DNA of 64,000 bases from Phenylobacterium deserti. Its GTDB lineage: Bacteria; Pseudomonadota; Alphaproteobacteria; Caulobacterales; Caulobacteraceae. The number at the start of each line of letters is the position of its first letter. Position 1 is the first letter of the stretch. Location of the stretch: positions 1,364,001-1,428,000 of the forward strand of contig NZ_QFYR01000001.1 in the NCBI RefSeq assembly GCF_003254705.1, in the 5' to 3' direction. Position numbers and translations under genes: made by a program. Under the pieces are notes generated by a model, which saw only the letters and a list, made by a program, of their open reading frames with translations, was not told where the DNA came from and searched no databases. Shown one piece after another: positions 49,727 through 61,683 of this stretch.

Positions 49727-50118
49727 TGTCCGTCGACAACGACACTCGCTCGATCCCGGAGGTCATCTCCGCGGTCGCCAGCGACCTCGCCAACCTTGTC
49801 CGCAAGGAAGGCGAGCTCGTCCGGGCTGAGGTGTCGGAGAAGATCTCCGACGCCGCCAAGGCCGGAACCCAGATGAGCCTAGGCGCGGCCCTCCTGCTGG
49901 GCGGCTTCCTGACCCTGATGGCGGCGGCCGTGCTCGGCCTGTCGCACTTCATGGATCCGTTCTGGGCCGCCCTGGTGGTCGGCTTGGTGGCGGGCCTGGT
50001 CGGCTACAGCCTCGTCAAGGGCGCCGCCAAGAAGGTCACGCCCGGCTCGCTCGCCCCGGACCGCGCCGCAAGGCAGCTGAAACAAGATGCGCAACTCGTG
50101 AAGGAACAGGTGCGATGA
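49726..50118 (+). CDS. Phage holin-family/DUF1469-like membrane protein
   Basis: 130 residues. A helical N-terminus (SAVASDLANLVRKEGELVRA) leads to two transmembrane helices (about 52-70 and 78-95: LGAALLLGGFLTLMAAAVLG and WAALVVGLVAGLVGYSLVKG). The pattern fits the holin-superfamily/DUF1469 proteins that sit between a coiled-coil protein and a DUF3618 protein. No lysis genes are near, so it is not prophage. It overlaps the next gene by four bases. Confidence 0.85.
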   Translation: MSVDNDTRSIPEVISAVASDLANLVRKEGELVRAEVSEKISDAAKAGTQMSLGAALLLGGFLTLMAAAVLGLSHFMDPFWAALVVGLVAGLVGYSLVKGAAKKVTPGSLAPDRAARQLKQDAQLVKEQVR

Positions 50119-51043
50119 GCAGATCCGCAGCAGAAGTCGAGGCTGAGGTCGAAGCCCAGCGCAGCGAACTCGACCGCAACGTCGAGGCGCTGAAGCAGAA
50201 AATGACCCCGGGCCAGCTGTTCGACGAAGCGACCCGCATGGCGGGCGGCTCGGGCCAGCAGATCGCGGCCAAGTTCGTGGAGCAGGCCAAGGCCAACCCC
50301 ATGCCGCTGGCCGTCATGGGCCTGGGCCTGGCTTGGCTGATGGTCAGCAACAACAAGCAGCAGACGTCCGGCTACTCCGGCTACTCCTCGGGCTACAGCT
50401 CGCTTGATGAACCGCGCAGCTTCGCCGCCGAAAGCGGCGTGGGCGCCATGTCCGACACCGGCGGCTATGAAGCGGTCAGCGGCTATGACGGCACGACGCC
50501 GGACAGCCATGGCGGCGTTGCATCCGGCCTGAAGGACAAGGCTCAAGGCGTGGCCGGCAAAGCCTCCAGCGCACTGTCGGGCGCCAAGGAAAAGCTCACC
50601 AGCGGCGCCTCGTCCGTTGGGCAGTCCAGCCGTTCCGCCGCGCACAGCGCCAAGCAGACGGTCGGCAATGTGGCCGGCGCCGCTCGCCAACGCGCGGGCG
50701 CGGCGACCCAGCACGCTCAGCAGACCTTCACCGATGCGCTGAACAGCGAGCCGCTGCTGATCGCCGGCCTCGGCATCGTCGTGGGCGCCGCCATCGGCGC
50801 GGCCCTGCCGGCCACCCCGGCCGAAGACCGCATGCTCGGCCAGCATCGCGACAAGCTGCTGAACAAGGGTCGTGACCTTGCCCAGACCGGCCTGTCGCAA
50901 GCCGGCTCGGCGGCCCAGGCCGCCTATGGCAGCGTCAAGCAGGAGCTGAAGGCCGACGACGGCCGCGACTTGTCCGAGAAGGTGGAAAGCGCCGCCCGCT
51001 CAGGCGTGCAGGCCGCCCGCGACCAGATCCAGCCGAACGCGCA

Positions 51044-51047
<4 letters not shown>
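50115..51047 (+). CDS. DUF3618 membrane-associated protein
   Basis: 310 residues. The N-terminal DUF3618 module is EVEAEVEAQRSELDRNVEAL followed by KMTPGQLFDEATRM, with one hydrophobic segment (NPMPLAVMGLGLAWLMVS, about 62-80). A long Ser/Gly/Ala/Tyr-rich region is followed by a helical SAAHSAKQTVGNVAGAARQR stretch, a second hydrophobic segment (LLIAGLGIVVGAAIGAAL) and a Lys/Glu-rich C-terminus. Coupled by a four-base overlap to the holin-like gene, and its stop overlaps the convergent kinase by four. Likely envelope maintenance under stress. Confidence 0.83.
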
Positions 51048-53404
<2,357 letters not shown>

Positions 53405-53550
53405 TCATCTCCCCTGGTGCCGGCGATCCTTAGCTGGCTCAGGGTAAACACAAGGTTTGCTTGCCAAGGATTGATTCACAACCAGGACGGTTCGCCGCAA
53501 GCAGACGGCTATCGACAGTGGTTTCAGGCCCCGTTCGCGTAACGCTGCGC

Positions 53551-54741
53551 CTAGAACGCGGACTCCCCGGTGATGGCGCGACCCAGGATCAGGGCGTGCA
53601 CATCATGGGCGCCCTCGTAGGTGTTCACCGTCTCCAGGTTCAGCGCGTGACGGATCACATGGTAGTCGCCGCTGATGCCGTTGCCCCCGTGGATGTCGCG
53701 GGCGACGCGCGCGATCTCCAGCGCCTTGCCGCAGTTGTTGCGCTTCATCATCGAGATGGCTTCTGGAACCCAGGCGCCCTGGTCGATCAGCCGGCCCAAG
53801 GCCAGGGCTCCCTCGAAGCCGAGGGCGATCTCGGTCGACATGTCGGCCAGCTTCTTCTGCACCAGCTGGCGGGCGCCCAAGGGCTTGCCGAACACTTGGC
53901 GCGTGGAGACGTAGTCGCGGCTGGCGTGCAGGCAGAACTCGGCCGCGCCCATGGCCCCCCAGGCGATGCCGTAGCGCGCCTTGTTCAGGCACGAGAACGG
54001 CCCGCGCAAACCCTGCACGCCTGGCAGCATCATGTCTTCCGGCACGAACACGTCGGCGAGCGCGATCTCCCCAGTCACCGAGGCGCGCAGGGAAAGCTTG
54101 TTCTCGATCTTCGGGGTGGTGAAGCCGTCCACCCCCCGCTCCACCAGGAAGCCGCGGATCACGCCGTCCAGCTTGGCCCAGACCAGCGCCACGTCGGCGA
54201 TGGGGCTGTTGGTGATCCACATCTTGGACCCGTTCAGGACGTAGCCGCCGTCCACCTTGCGCGCCACGGTGCGCATCGACGCCGGGTCGGAGCCGCCGTC
54301 CGCCTCTGTCAGGCCGAAGCAGCCGATGATCTCGCCCGTCGCCATCCCAGGCAGGAAGCGGCGCTTCTGCTGCTCGGACCCGAAAACGTAGATCGGGTAC
54401 ATGACAAGCGAGGACTGCACGCTCATGGCCGACCGGTAGCCGCTGTCCACCGCTTCGATCTCACGGGCGATCAGGCCGTAGGCCACGTGGTTGACGCCGG
54501 CGCAGCCGTACTCTTCAGGGAGCGTGGGGCCAAGGAAACCCAGCTCCCCCATCTCCGTCATGATCTCCCGGTCGAACCGCTCCTCCGCAAAGGCCGAGAC
54601 CACGCGCGGCAGCAGCTTCTCGCGGGCATAGGTGCGAGCGGCGTCCCAGACCATCCGCTCGTCTTCCGAAAGCCGCGAGGCCAGATCCAGCGGATCTTCC
54701 CAACGGTAAGTCTTGGCGCCCGGGGCGGTGTCGAGGGGCAT
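53551..54741 (-). CDS. gcdH: Glutaryl-CoA dehydrogenase
   Basis: 396 residues from the ATG at 54741 with GGAGA upstream; an ATG four codons earlier is weaker. Acyl-CoA dehydrogenase fold: [16 protein letters not shown] and [18 protein letters not shown] for FAD binding, [20 protein letters not shown], and the catalytic base region [19 protein letters not shown]. The YRWEDPLDL start and [20 protein letters not shown] are typical of GcdH rather than short-chain enzymes. It oxidises and decarboxylates glutaryl-CoA to crotonyl-CoA in lysine and tryptophan catabolism. No operon partner adjacent. Confidence 0.92.
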   Translation of the reverse strand: MPLDTAPGAKTYRWEDPLDLASRLSEDERMVWDAARTYAREKLLPRVVSAFAEERFDREIMTEMGELGFLGPTLPEEYGCAGVNHVAYGLIAREIEAVDSGYRSAMSVQSSLVMYPIYVFGSEQQKRRFLPGMATGEIIGCFGLTEADGGSDPASMRTVARKVDGGYVLNGSKMWITNSPIADVALVWAKLDGVIRGFLVERGVDGFTTPKIENKLSLRASVTGEIALADVFVPEDMMLPGVQGLRGPFSCLNKARYGIAWGAMGAAEFCLHASRDYVSTRQVFGKPLGARQLVQKKLADMSTEIALGFEGALALGRLIDQGAWVPEAISMMKRNNCGKALEIARVARDIHGGNGISGDYHVIRHALNLETVNTYEGAHDVHALILGRAITGESAF

Positions 54742-54842
54742 GACGCTCTCCATCTCGCTCGTACGCTTGTTTGATTATCCTCTTTTTGGCTCCCCCACGA
54801 CCGTTTTAGGCGACAAGCCCTTCCTCCCGCTGCGCGCCCGCC

Positions 54843-56000
54843 TCACCGGGCCGGCGCGGCTTTGAAGGCCGCGGCGATGGCGTCTCGCATGGGCTTCGGC
54901 CGGAAGGCGTCGTCGAACGGTGTCGGCCGCTTGGGGAGGTTGTCCGGACGCGGTGAGGTGCCCTGCAGCCACGAGTATTTGTCGGCCAGACCCCAGACGA
55001 GCACCTCCTTCAGCTGCCGGTAGCTGAGGATGACGTCGAGGTATTCGCGGGTCAGGCGCGCCACCTCGGCGTCGCGGCTCGGGATGTCCGCCGCCAGCGG
55101 CTTGTCGTTGACGTCGAACTCGGTGATCACCAGGCCGTAGCCCATGCCGGTGACCTCATCCAGGAAGCGGCGCCAGGCTGCCAGGTCCGGTCGGGCGAAA
55201 CCTGTCGACTCTCCGGTGCCGACCGAGCCGATGTGCGCCTGAACGCCCAACGTGTCGACAGGCACGCCGCGTTTACGGAAGCCTTCCAGCAGGCGCAGCA
55301 CGCCCGCTCGGTGCTTCTCCTTCTCGGGCGTGCCTTCCCAGCTCATGTAGTCGTTGTAGACGAGCTCGGTCCTGGGCATCGCCTCGCGCGCGGCGACAAA
55401 GGCCAGGTCGACGATCTCCTGCTTGCCGACGTGGCGCGAGAAGGCGGTTTCCCTCAGTTCACCCGTCGTGTGATCCACCGTCTCGTTGACGACGTCCCAG
55501 GAGTGGATCTGCGGATACCGAGCCGTGACCGTGCGGACGTGTTCGGTCAGCAGTCGGCGCACCTCGGCGGCAGGGTTGGGGCCGTAATCGTAGGTTTCGG
55601 TCCATTTCGGCATCCAGCGGGGGTGGTGCCAGAGCAGGGTGTGGCCGCGCAGGCCCATTCCGTTCGCCTTGGCGAAGGCGGCCAGGGCGTCGGCGCGTTC
55701 GAACGCATAGGTCTTCGCGTCGGGCCGCAGTGCGTACCACTTCAACTCGTTCTCAGGGACGATGACCCCGCATTCATCGGCGATCAGCCGCCGGTAGGTC
55801 GGGTCGGCGAACGGTCCGCCGATGTCGCGGCCCGCACCCTCCGGCCCAGCCGAGCCCACGCCCACCGCCGTTCCAAACCGCATTCCCTTCGCCGCAGCCA
55901 GGGCGTTCAGCGAACCCGGTCGAGCGGCCAAGGCCTCCGGCGCGGCTGCGATGCCGGCCAAACCCAGGGCGAGCGCACCGCGGCGCGAGATATTGGTCAT
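54843..56000 (-). CDS. GH10 endo-1,4-beta-xylanase, Tat-exported
   Basis: 385 residues. A Tat-type leader (NISRRGALALGLAG) ends near ALA at 25. GH10 catalytic residues: acid/base Glu173 in WDVVNETVD and nucleophile Glu294 in VITEFDVND; HTLLWHHPRWMP marks the active cleft. It cuts beta-1,4-xylan backbone outside the cytoplasm. With the GH3 and GH13 genes it suggests use of plant polysaccharides. The gene lies downstream of piuC on the same strand, 58 bases on. Confidence 0.94.
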   Translation of the reverse strand: MTNISRRGALALGLAGIAAAPEALAARPGSLNALAAAKGMRFGTAVGVGSAGPEGAGRDIGGPFADPTYRRLIADECGVIVPENELKWYALRPDAKTYAFERADALAAFAKANGMGLRGHTLLWHHPRWMPKWTETYDYGPNPAAEVRRLLTEHVRTVTARYPQIHSWDVVNETVDHTTGELRETAFSRHVGKQEIVDLAFVAAREAMPRTELVYNDYMSWEGTPEKEKHRAGVLRLLEGFRKRGVPVDTLGVQAHIGSVGTGESTGFARPDLAAWRRFLDEVTGMGYGLVITEFDVNDKPLAADIPSRDAEVARLTREYLDVILSYRQLKEVLVWGLADKYSWLQGTSPRPDNLPKRPTPFDDAFRPKPMRDAIAAAFKAAPAR

Positions 56001-56058
56001 GGGTCCTCCCGTCGTTTTCGCGCAGCATGGCGCAGGAACGCTCAGGCGGATAGCGGCC

Positions 56059-56742
56059 TCAGACCTCGGCCCACATGCGCAGAAGGTTGTGGTACGTCCC
56101 GGTGAGGCTGACGAGCTCGGGCGCGCCGGCGCCGACCTTCGCCGCCAACTGCTGGATCGCCACGTCCATCTGGAACAGCAGGGTGCGCCGGGCGTCCTCC
56201 CGGATCATGCTCTGGATCCAGAAGAAGCTCGACACCCGAGCGCCTCGGGTCACCGGCGTCACCTGGTGCAGGCTGGATGACGGGTAGAGGATCATGTCCC
56301 CCGCTGGCAGCTTCACCTCGTGGACGCCGTAGGTGTCCTCCACCAGCAGCTCGCCGCCATCATAGTCTTCCGGCTCGGTCAGGAAGACGGTCGCCGACAG
56401 GTCTGTGCGGATACGGGTGGAGCCGTCGCGGGTCTGGCGGATCGAGTTGTCCACGTGGACGCCGAACGTCCCGCCACCTTCGTAGCGGTTGAACAGCGGC
56501 GGGAAGACGACCTGAGGCAGGGCGGCGGACACGAACAGCGGGTTCTTCTCCAGCGCGTCCAGGATCCGGCTCCCGGCGCTCGCCGCGGCGGACGAGCCTT
56601 CGGGCAGCTGCTGATTGCGCTTGGCGAGCGCTGACTGGGCTCCGGAGGTGGCGTTGCCGTCCACCCAGGGGGCTCCGTCGATCTGCGCGCGCAGCTCGGC
56701 TGCCTGCGTCTTGGTCAGCAGCTCGGGAATATGCAGCATCAT
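56059..56742 (-). CDS. piuC: Fe(II)/2-oxoglutarate dioxygenase PiuC/YbiX
   Basis: 227 residues. The PKHD-type core has iron ligands His96 and Asp98 (GVHVDNS) and distal His159 ([14 protein letters not shown]), with Arg169 as likely 2-oxoglutarate contact. The start [20 protein letters not shown] is typical of PiuC. Partner to the siderophore receptor gene immediately upstream on the same strand, 107 bases away, as in other piuA/fiu-piuC pairs. The function of these hydroxylases is linked to catechol siderophore uptake but not fully known. Confidence 0.92.
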   Translation of the reverse strand: MMLHIPELLTKTQAAELRAQIDGAPWVDGNATSGAQSALAKRNQQLPEGSSAAASAGSRILDALEKNPLFVSAALPQVVFPPLFNRYEGGGTFGVHVDNSIRQTRDGSTRIRTDLSATVFLTEPEDYDGGELLVEDTYGVHEVKLPAGDMILYPSSSLHQVTPVTRGARVSSFFWIQSMIREDARRTLLFQMDVAIQQLAAKVGAGAPELVSLTGTYHNLLRMWAEV

Positions 56743-56849
56743 CGGTCAGGTCCTCGCCGACGCGACCTTAGCTGCGGCGCGCCGGATGGGAAGGCGGCCC
56801 CGCCTCGGGGGAGACGGGGCCGCTGGGACGTCCACGACTTAGAGGAGGA

Positions 56850-59174
56850 TCAGTAGCGGACGTTGAGGGTCAGGATCGCCTGGCGACCAGGGCCGTAGTC
56901 GGCGTGGTGAACGCCGTTGGTCCGGGCGATGTAGTCTTCGTCGCCGACGTTCTGGACGTTCAGCTGGAGGTCGACGTTGTCGCGCAGCTGGTAGGAGGCG
57001 AACAGGTCGAAGCGCCAGTAGTCCGGCGCGTAGATGCGGTTGGTCCCGCCGCCGGCGCCGCCTTGATTGCCGCCAAAGCTCTTCGAGACGTAGTAGGCGC
57101 CGCCACCGACGCTCAGCTGCGGCAGCACCTTGTAGGTGGTGAACAGGCTGAAGCTGTGCTCAGGCGTGTTGGCCAGCGGGTCGCCTTCGTTGATCACGTT
57201 GTAGGACCCGCGCACCAGCTCGGAGTCCATCCAAGTGTAGCCGCCGAACACCTGCCAGGCGCGGGTGATGGCGCCGGTGACCGCGAGCTCGACGCCGCGG
57301 GCTTCCACTTCGCCGACCTGGCCGTAGACGCCCGGCTCGATCTGCACCTGGGCGTTCTCACGCTTCAGGTCGAAATAGGCGGCCGAGGTGGTCAGGCGCT
57401 GGCCGAAGAAGGCCCACTTCACGCCGATCTCGGCGCTGGTCACATCTTCCGGCTCGAGCAGGACGTTGGCCAGGTTGCCCGTGCCGTTCCCTGTGCCGGT
57501 GTTCTGGTCGCCGGCGGAGATCGTCGGCGGCGTCGAGGAGGTGCTCCAAGACGCGTAGATGCTGCCGTTGGCGGTGGGCTTGTAGACCACGCCCGCCTGG
57601 TAGTTGGTGAAGTCCCAGTCGCCCGAACGGGGCGTAAGCGTGGTGCCGGTGATCAGGCCGTTGGCGCTGGTGATCGTGGCGTCCAGACCGTCCACCGAAT
57701 ACTCGTCGTGCCGCACGCCCAGGTTCAGCAGCCATTGCGGGCTGAGCTCGATCGTGTCGAACGCATAGATGCCGACGGTCTTGGTGCGGTTCACCGACGG
57801 CGTCGGCCGCGTGATCCGACCCTGCCACGGATCATCGGGGTTCGGCGCATAAACCCGTGTGCAGTCGCCGACGCCCAGGTTGTTCGAAGCGCCGCTGAAA
57901 CCGGCCGGGCAGGGCGCGCCGGACGTGGTGTAGATCGCGTACGCCGCGTTCTTGTTCGTCTCGCGGCTGAGCTCGAGCCCGACGTCGAAGCTGTGCTGCA
58001 GGCCAAAGGTGTCGAACTTGCCGAACACGTCCGTGACGTTGGCGATGGTGGTGGTCGGGTTCCAGCGGGACTTCGTGCCGCGCTTCATCCACCACTCGCC
58101 GCCCACGAACTGCGCCACGCCGCCGTCGCCGGGGTTGGTCACCACATAGTCGTTCAGCGTCTTGGAGTAGCGGAAGACGTTGCGGACGGTCAGGTTCGGA
58201 TGGAAGTCCGCCTCAACCGCCAGGGTGCCGATGTCGGCCTTGGTGCGCTGGAAGTCCCGCGCCTTCAGCCCGTAGAAGCTGTCACGCGGAACATCCAGAA
58301 CGCCGCTGGCCGTCCGGGGCGCCGTCGGACCGAGCTTGGTGAACAGCGGCACGCCGTAGTCCGGCATGTCGTCGGTCTCGAGGTGGTAGTAAAGGCCGGT
58401 CACCCGGAAGTCGGTGCCCAGGCCCACGGCGGCGGCGGCGGCGAAGCCCCAGCGCTCCAGGTCGACCGCCTCGCGACCCGGGACGTCGCCTTGGGTGCCC
58501 ATCAGGTTCAGGCGCAGGGCCGAGGTCTCGCCCAGCCGGTAGTTCGCGTCCACCGTGCCGCGGACGTAGTTGTCCGTGCCGCCGGCCACCGAACCGTTGA
58601 TGAAGTTGTCCAGGCGCGGGCGCTTGCTGGTCAGGTTGATGCTGCCGCCGCCCGAACCGCGGCCGCTGTAGGCGGAGTCCGCGCCCTTCACGACTTCCAC
58701 CTGCTCGAGGTTGAACACCTCGCGCACCTGGCCGCCGCTGTCGCGAATGCCGTCGACGAAGATGTTGTTGGCCGAGGCCTGGCCGCGGATGAAGGGACGA
58801 TCGGCCAGCGGCTGGCCGCCTTCGCCCGCGCCGAAGGTGATCCCCGGAGAGGTGCGCAGGATGTCCTGCAGCGAGGTCGCGGCCGTTTGCTGGATTACTT
58901 CCTGCGGGATGACCGTCACGCTGCGCGGGGTGTCCAGCAGCGGGGCGGTGAACTTGGCCGAAACCGGCTCGTTCCCGTTGCGGCCGGTGACGGTCACGCC
59001 GGACACCTGCGCGGAGTCGGCGGGGGCCGTCGCCATTGCGTCGTCCTCAGCAAACGCCTGCGGCGCGAGGGCCAGACTGGCGAGACCCGCAACGGCGGCG
59101 GGCGTCAGCGCCTTTCGGGCGTAGGCGCGCACGCCCGGCTTGTTCTGCTGCAGCAACTTATCCCCCAGGTGCAT
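56850..59174 (-). CDS. TonB-dependent siderophore receptor (PiuA/Fiu-like)
   Basis: 774 residues. A signal peptide ends near AFA at 42. The TonB box-like VSGVTVTGR, plug motifs ATSLQDILRTSPGITFGAGE, RPFIRGQASANNIFVDGIRD and KGADSAYSGRGSGGGSINL, and the barrel end QAILTLNVRY are all present. The protein matches catecholate siderophore receptors of the Fiu/PiuA class, supported by piuC downstream. A clear Fur box lies 45 bases upstream of the start codon. TonB energised iron uptake across the outer membrane. Confidence 0.93.
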   Translation of the reverse strand: MHLGDKLLQQNKPGVRAYARKALTPAAVAGLASLALAPQAFAEDDAMATAPADSAQVSGVTVTGRNGNEPVSAKFTAPLLDTPRSVTVIPQEVIQQTAATSLQDILRTSPGITFGAGEGGQPLADRPFIRGQASANNIFVDGIRDSGGQVREVFNLEQVEVVKGADSAYSGRGSGGGSINLTSKRPRLDNFINGSVAGGTDNYVRGTVDANYRLGETSALRLNLMGTQGDVPGREAVDLERWGFAAAAAVGLGTDFRVTGLYYHLETDDMPDYGVPLFTKLGPTAPRTASGVLDVPRDSFYGLKARDFQRTKADIGTLAVEADFHPNLTVRNVFRYSKTLNDYVVTNPGDGGVAQFVGGEWWMKRGTKSRWNPTTTIANVTDVFGKFDTFGLQHSFDVGLELSRETNKNAAYAIYTTSGAPCPAGFSGASNNLGVGDCTRVYAPNPDDPWQGRITRPTPSVNRTKTVGIYAFDTIELSPQWLLNLGVRHDEYSVDGLDATITSANGLITGTTLTPRSGDWDFTNYQAGVVYKPTANGSIYASWSTSSTPPTISAGDQNTGTGNGTGNLANVLLEPEDVTSAEIGVKWAFFGQRLTTSAAYFDLKRENAQVQIEPGVYGQVGEVEARGVELAVTGAITRAWQVFGGYTWMDSELVRGSYNVINEGDPLANTPEHSFSLFTTYKVLPQLSVGGGAYYVSKSFGGNQGGAGGGTNRIYAPDYWRFDLFASYQLRDNVDLQLNVQNVGDEDYIARTNGVHHADYGPGRQAILTLNVRY

Positions 59175-59218
59175 GATGAGATTGCGAGGCGTTCTTAGTT
59201 AGCTGCCTACGCCTTGGC

Positions 59219-59237
59219 AATGAGAATCATTCTCAAT
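59219..59237 (-). promoter_or_regulatory. Fur box upstream of the siderophore receptor
   Basis: AATGAGAATCATTCTCAAT is a near-perfect inverted repeat with the GAGAATcATTCTC core of Fur sites. It lies 45 bases before the receptor start. Fur-Fe should repress the receptor-piuC unit under iron sufficiency. Confidence 0.88.
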
Positions 59238-59343
59238 TGCGTCTGAGGACCTGCCCGGGTTGGGGCTCAAGGCTTCGCCGCGGGCGCAACCAAGCCGGCG
59301 CCTGCCGTGTTAAACGTTTGATATTAACGACGGACCCGAGCCG

Positions 59344-59532
59344 ATGACCGGCGCCCTAGAGCTTTTCCGCCCCTTCGCCTGGCTGGCGCTGATCGCCTTT
59401 CTTGTCGGCTTCGTCAGCTACCTTGCGCTTGGCCAGCCGTCCTATGCGGCCGCAGAAGAAGAGCTCATTCCGGCCTACGCCTCGGACTCTGGGCCGGTCT
59501 CAGATGACTGGAATATCGAACGCCACATTTGA
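59344..59532 (+). CDS. Small single-pass membrane protein, unrecognised
   Basis: 62 residues with one hydrophobic segment (FAWLALIAFLVGFVSYLAL, about 11-29) and an acidic tail (AAEEELIPAYASDSGPVSDD). No strong ribosome site is visible before the ATG. It is in a 363-base gap between the divergent receptor gene and cysQ, starting 170 bases from the receptor start. No family recognised; it may be a non-coding stretch. Confidence 0.45.
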   Translation: MTGALELFRPFAWLALIAFLVGFVSYLALGQPSYAAAEEELIPAYASDSGPVSDDWNIERHI

Positions 59533-59537
59533 CGGCT

Positions 59538-60308
59538 TCAGCCGCCGCGCGCCACGAACCATCCGTTTCGGAAGCCCTGGTCCGCCTTGCCATACAGGAA
59601 CGGCTGTCCCTCGTCCGTCAGCACGCTGCCGCCCGCCGCCTGCAGCACGGCGTGAGCTGCCGCCACGTCCCATTCCATCGTGGGTCCATGCCGCGGATAG
59701 ATGTCGGCGGCCCCTTCGGCGATCCGGCAGAACTTGATGGAGGAGTCCATCGGCTCGCGCCGGCTGAAACCGTAGCGATCGGCCAGCGCTTGTGCTGCTT
59801 CCGGCTTCATGGTGTGGCTCGAAAGGGCCAGCGCCTCGCCCTCCGGCCAGGTGCGCACGCGCACCGGCTGGGGCGCGCCGCCCTGCGTCCGCTTCCAGGC
59901 CGAGCCGCCGGCCGTGTACCAGACCTCGCCGGTCGGGGGGGCGCACACGGCGCCGGCCACCGGCTGGCGGTCCTCGATCAGGCCGATGTTGACGGTGAAG
60001 TGAGGATCTCCGCGCACGAAGGCCTTGGTGCCGTCCAGCGGGTCCACCAGGAAGAAGCGGGGACCGATCTGTTCCGGCGTTCCGAACTCGCTGGAGTCCT
60101 CTTCCGAGACAACCGGGATGTCGGGGAAACATTCTGCCAGCCGCTGCAGGATCAGCGTCTCACCCCGGCGGTCGGCTTCGGTGACGGGGCTCTCGTCGGC
60201 TTTGGCGTGGACCGTCAGGCCGGAGCGCCAGAGGGGCAGGATCAACTCGGCGGCCTCCACGCAGATCTGCGCCAGAATCTCGCCCACGTCGTTCGTCGTC
60301 GTGCTCAC
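59538..60308 (-). CDS. cysQ: 3'(2'),5'-bisphosphate nucleotidase CysQ
   Basis: 256 residues of the inositol-monophosphatase fold: TEADRRGETLILQRL, VSEEDSSEF, FFLVDPLDGTKAFVRG (metal-binding Asp cluster) and MEWDVAAAHAVLQAAGG. CysQ hydrolyses the PAP formed during sulfate assimilation or sulfotransfer. The start overlaps the stop of the DUF3553 gene by four bases, so the two are coupled. The 3' end abuts the small plus-strand gene. Confidence 0.93.
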   Translation of the reverse strand: MSTTTNDVGEILAQICVEAAELILPLWRSGLTVHAKADESPVTEADRRGETLILQRLAECFPDIPVVSEEDSSEFGTPEQIGPRFFLVDPLDGTKAFVRGDPHFTVNIGLIEDRQPVAGAVCAPPTGEVWYTAGGSAWKRTQGGAPQPVRVRTWPEGEALALSSHTMKPEAAQALADRYGFSRREPMDSSIKFCRIAEGAADIYPRHGPTMEWDVAAAHAVLQAAGGSVLTDEGQPFLYGKADQGFRNGWFVARGG

Positions 60309-60502
60309 GTCGCCCTCGGATCGTCGCCCACAAAGTCCAGCCGCACGACAGATGCGTCGATGACCTGCTTGCCGGCCTGTTCGAAGTTCACCGTCACCTT
60401 GCCGCCGGCGACCGACTGCACCTGCCCGATCCCCCAGTCAGGCTGACCGGGATGGCGGACGAGCACGCCGGGTTCCATAAACGGGTCGATGTACGGGCCC
60501 AT
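60305..60502 (-). CDS. DUF3553 small protein coupled to cysQ
   Basis: 65 residues from the ATG at 60502; an earlier start at 60538 is possible but lies close to the divergent chpT leader. The core EPGVLVRHPGQPDWGIGQVQ followed by GGKVTVNFEQAGKQVID is the DUF3553 signature, resembling the SH3-like barrel of CarD/UvrD-tail type domains. Stop and cysQ start overlap by four bases. No known function. Confidence 0.85.
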   Translation of the reverse strand: MGPYIDPFMEPGVLVRHPGQPDWGIGQVQSVAGGKVTVNFEQAGKQVIDASVVRLDFVGDDPRAT

Positions 60503-60567
60503 GATGGGGTCTCTTATGAGGGCTGGCCCGTTTTCCAAAGGCTCAAATCACGCCAAGGTCCGCCGCC

Positions 60568-61254
60568 ATGAGCGAGATCCCGGAAAATCCCGAAAGGGCC
60601 GAAGTCCTCACCAGCGCTGCCCCGCCTGTGCGCACCGCCGAGTTCGCCGCCTATCTGGCGGCGCGCATGTGTCACGACTTCATCAGCCCGGCGAGCGCCA
60701 TCGTGTCCGGTCTCGACCTGCTTGACGATCCCTCGGCCCAGGACATGCGGGAAGAGGCAATGGGCCTGATCGCCAGCTCGGCGCGCAAGCTGGCGGACCT
60801 CTTGGCTTTCAGCCGCGTGGCTTTCGGCGCCTCCGCGTCCGCCGAGACCTTCGACGCCCGCGACCTGCACAAGCTCGCGCAAGGCGTCTTCGGTCACATG
60901 CGGGCCGAACTCGACTGGGCGGTGGAAGCTCCGGCCGTCAACAAGCCGGCCGCCCGCACCCTGCTGAACCTCGCTCAACTGGCCGGCGGCGCCCTGCCGA
61001 CGGGCGGCACGGCGCGCATCCGCGCGGTGCAGGAAGGCGCCTCGCTGGCGATCGCCGCCGAGTCGCGCGGGCCTCGCGCCCGCCTGCGGCCGGAGGTGCT
61101 GGCCGGACTCCGCGGCGAGCCGCTTTCCGAGGGGCTGCACGGCCATTGGGTCCAGGCCTACTACATCCACCTGTTCCTGAACGACGCCGGCGGGCGCGTG
61201 TTCGCCGACGTGAACGAGGAGCGGGTGGTGTTCGCCGCCACCGTTCCGGTCTGA
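60568..61254 (+). CDS. chpT: Histidine phosphotransferase ChpT
   Basis: 228 residues. The helical phosphotransfer domain has His36 in AARMCHDFISPASAIVSGLD, matching the conserved ChpT motif, and DPSAQDMREEAM; the C-terminal half is a degenerate HATPase-like domain (residues about 120-228) that no longer binds ATP. In Caulobacter, ChpT passes phosphate from CckA to CtrA and CpdR and so controls the cell cycle. The receiver and CheR genes downstream match the Caulobacter order. Confidence 0.95.
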   Translation: MSEIPENPERAEVLTSAAPPVRTAEFAAYLAARMCHDFISPASAIVSGLDLLDDPSAQDMREEAMGLIASSARKLADLLAFSRVAFGASASAETFDARDLHKLAQGVFGHMRAELDWAVEAPAVNKPAARTLLNLAQLAGGALPTGGTARIRAVQEGASLAIAAESRGPRARLRPEVLAGLRGEPLSEGLHGHWVQAYYIHLFLNDAGGRVFADVNEERVVFAATVPV

Positions 61255-61267
61255 GCCTCACGGCTCG

Positions 61268-61275
61268 TTAACCAT
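61268..61275. promoter_or_regulatory. CtrA half-site before the CheY-like gene
   Basis: TTAACCAT is the CtrA half-site form known from Caulobacter, in an otherwise GC-rich 63-base gap. No second TTAA half lies at the usual seven-base spacing. It could put the receiver-CheR pair under the regulator that ChpT itself feeds. Confidence 0.4.
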
Positions 61276-61317
61276 AGCGCGCGACAGTTCTCCCGTAAGT
61301 TACGGGAGTCGCCCGCG

Positions 61318-61683
61318 TTGAAGACCTGCCTCGTCGTCGACGACAGCCGCGTCATCCGCAAGGTCGCGCGCCGCATCCTCGAGGACCTCGGCTTCGAGGT
61401 CGCGGAGGCGGCTGACGGCGCCGAGGCGCTGTCTTGGTGCCGCGTGATGATGCCCGACGTGGTGCTGGTCGACTGGCACATGCCGGTGATGGGCGGCATC
61501 GAGTTTCTGCGCCGGCTGCGGCTGGAGCCGGGCGGCGCTGCGCCCAAGGTGGTGTTCTGCTCCGTCGAGACCGAGCTGGATCGCATCCGTGAAGCGCTCG
61601 ACTGCGGCGCGGACGAGTACATCATGAAGCCCTTCGACGGCGAGATCGTCGCCAACAAGTTCGCCTTGGCAGGTGTGGCGTGA
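61318..61683 (+). CDS. Single-domain CheY-like response regulator (CheYIII-like)
   Basis: 121 residues from a TTG at 61318, starting MKTCLVVDDSRVIRKVARRI. The receiver has acidic pocket Asp8 and Asp9, acceptor Asp52 (VLVDWHMP), and Lys104 (YIMKPFDG). No output domain. In Caulobacter the receiver gene after chpT is named cheYIII. It ends in an overlap of four bases with cheR. Confidence 0.9.
   Translation: MKTCLVVDDSRVIRKVARRILEDLGFEVAEAADGAEALSWCRVMMPDVVLVDWHMPVMGGIEFLRRLRLEPGGAAPKVVFCSVETELDRIREALDCGADEYIMKPFDGEIVANKFALAGVA

Noticed and set aside
49726..50118. Holin-like gene as evidence of prophage
   Set aside because: No other phage genes; the holin-superfamily membrane protein occurs in a conserved type of non-phage operon with DUF3618.
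56904..59198. 764-residue plus-strand open frame
   Set aside because: Antisense shadow of the siderophore receptor, with no recognisable motif and Val/Arg/Ala-biased composition.
59308..59333. CtrA-type TTAA pair before the small gene at 59344
   Set aside because: The two TTAA halves are ten bases apart instead of seven.
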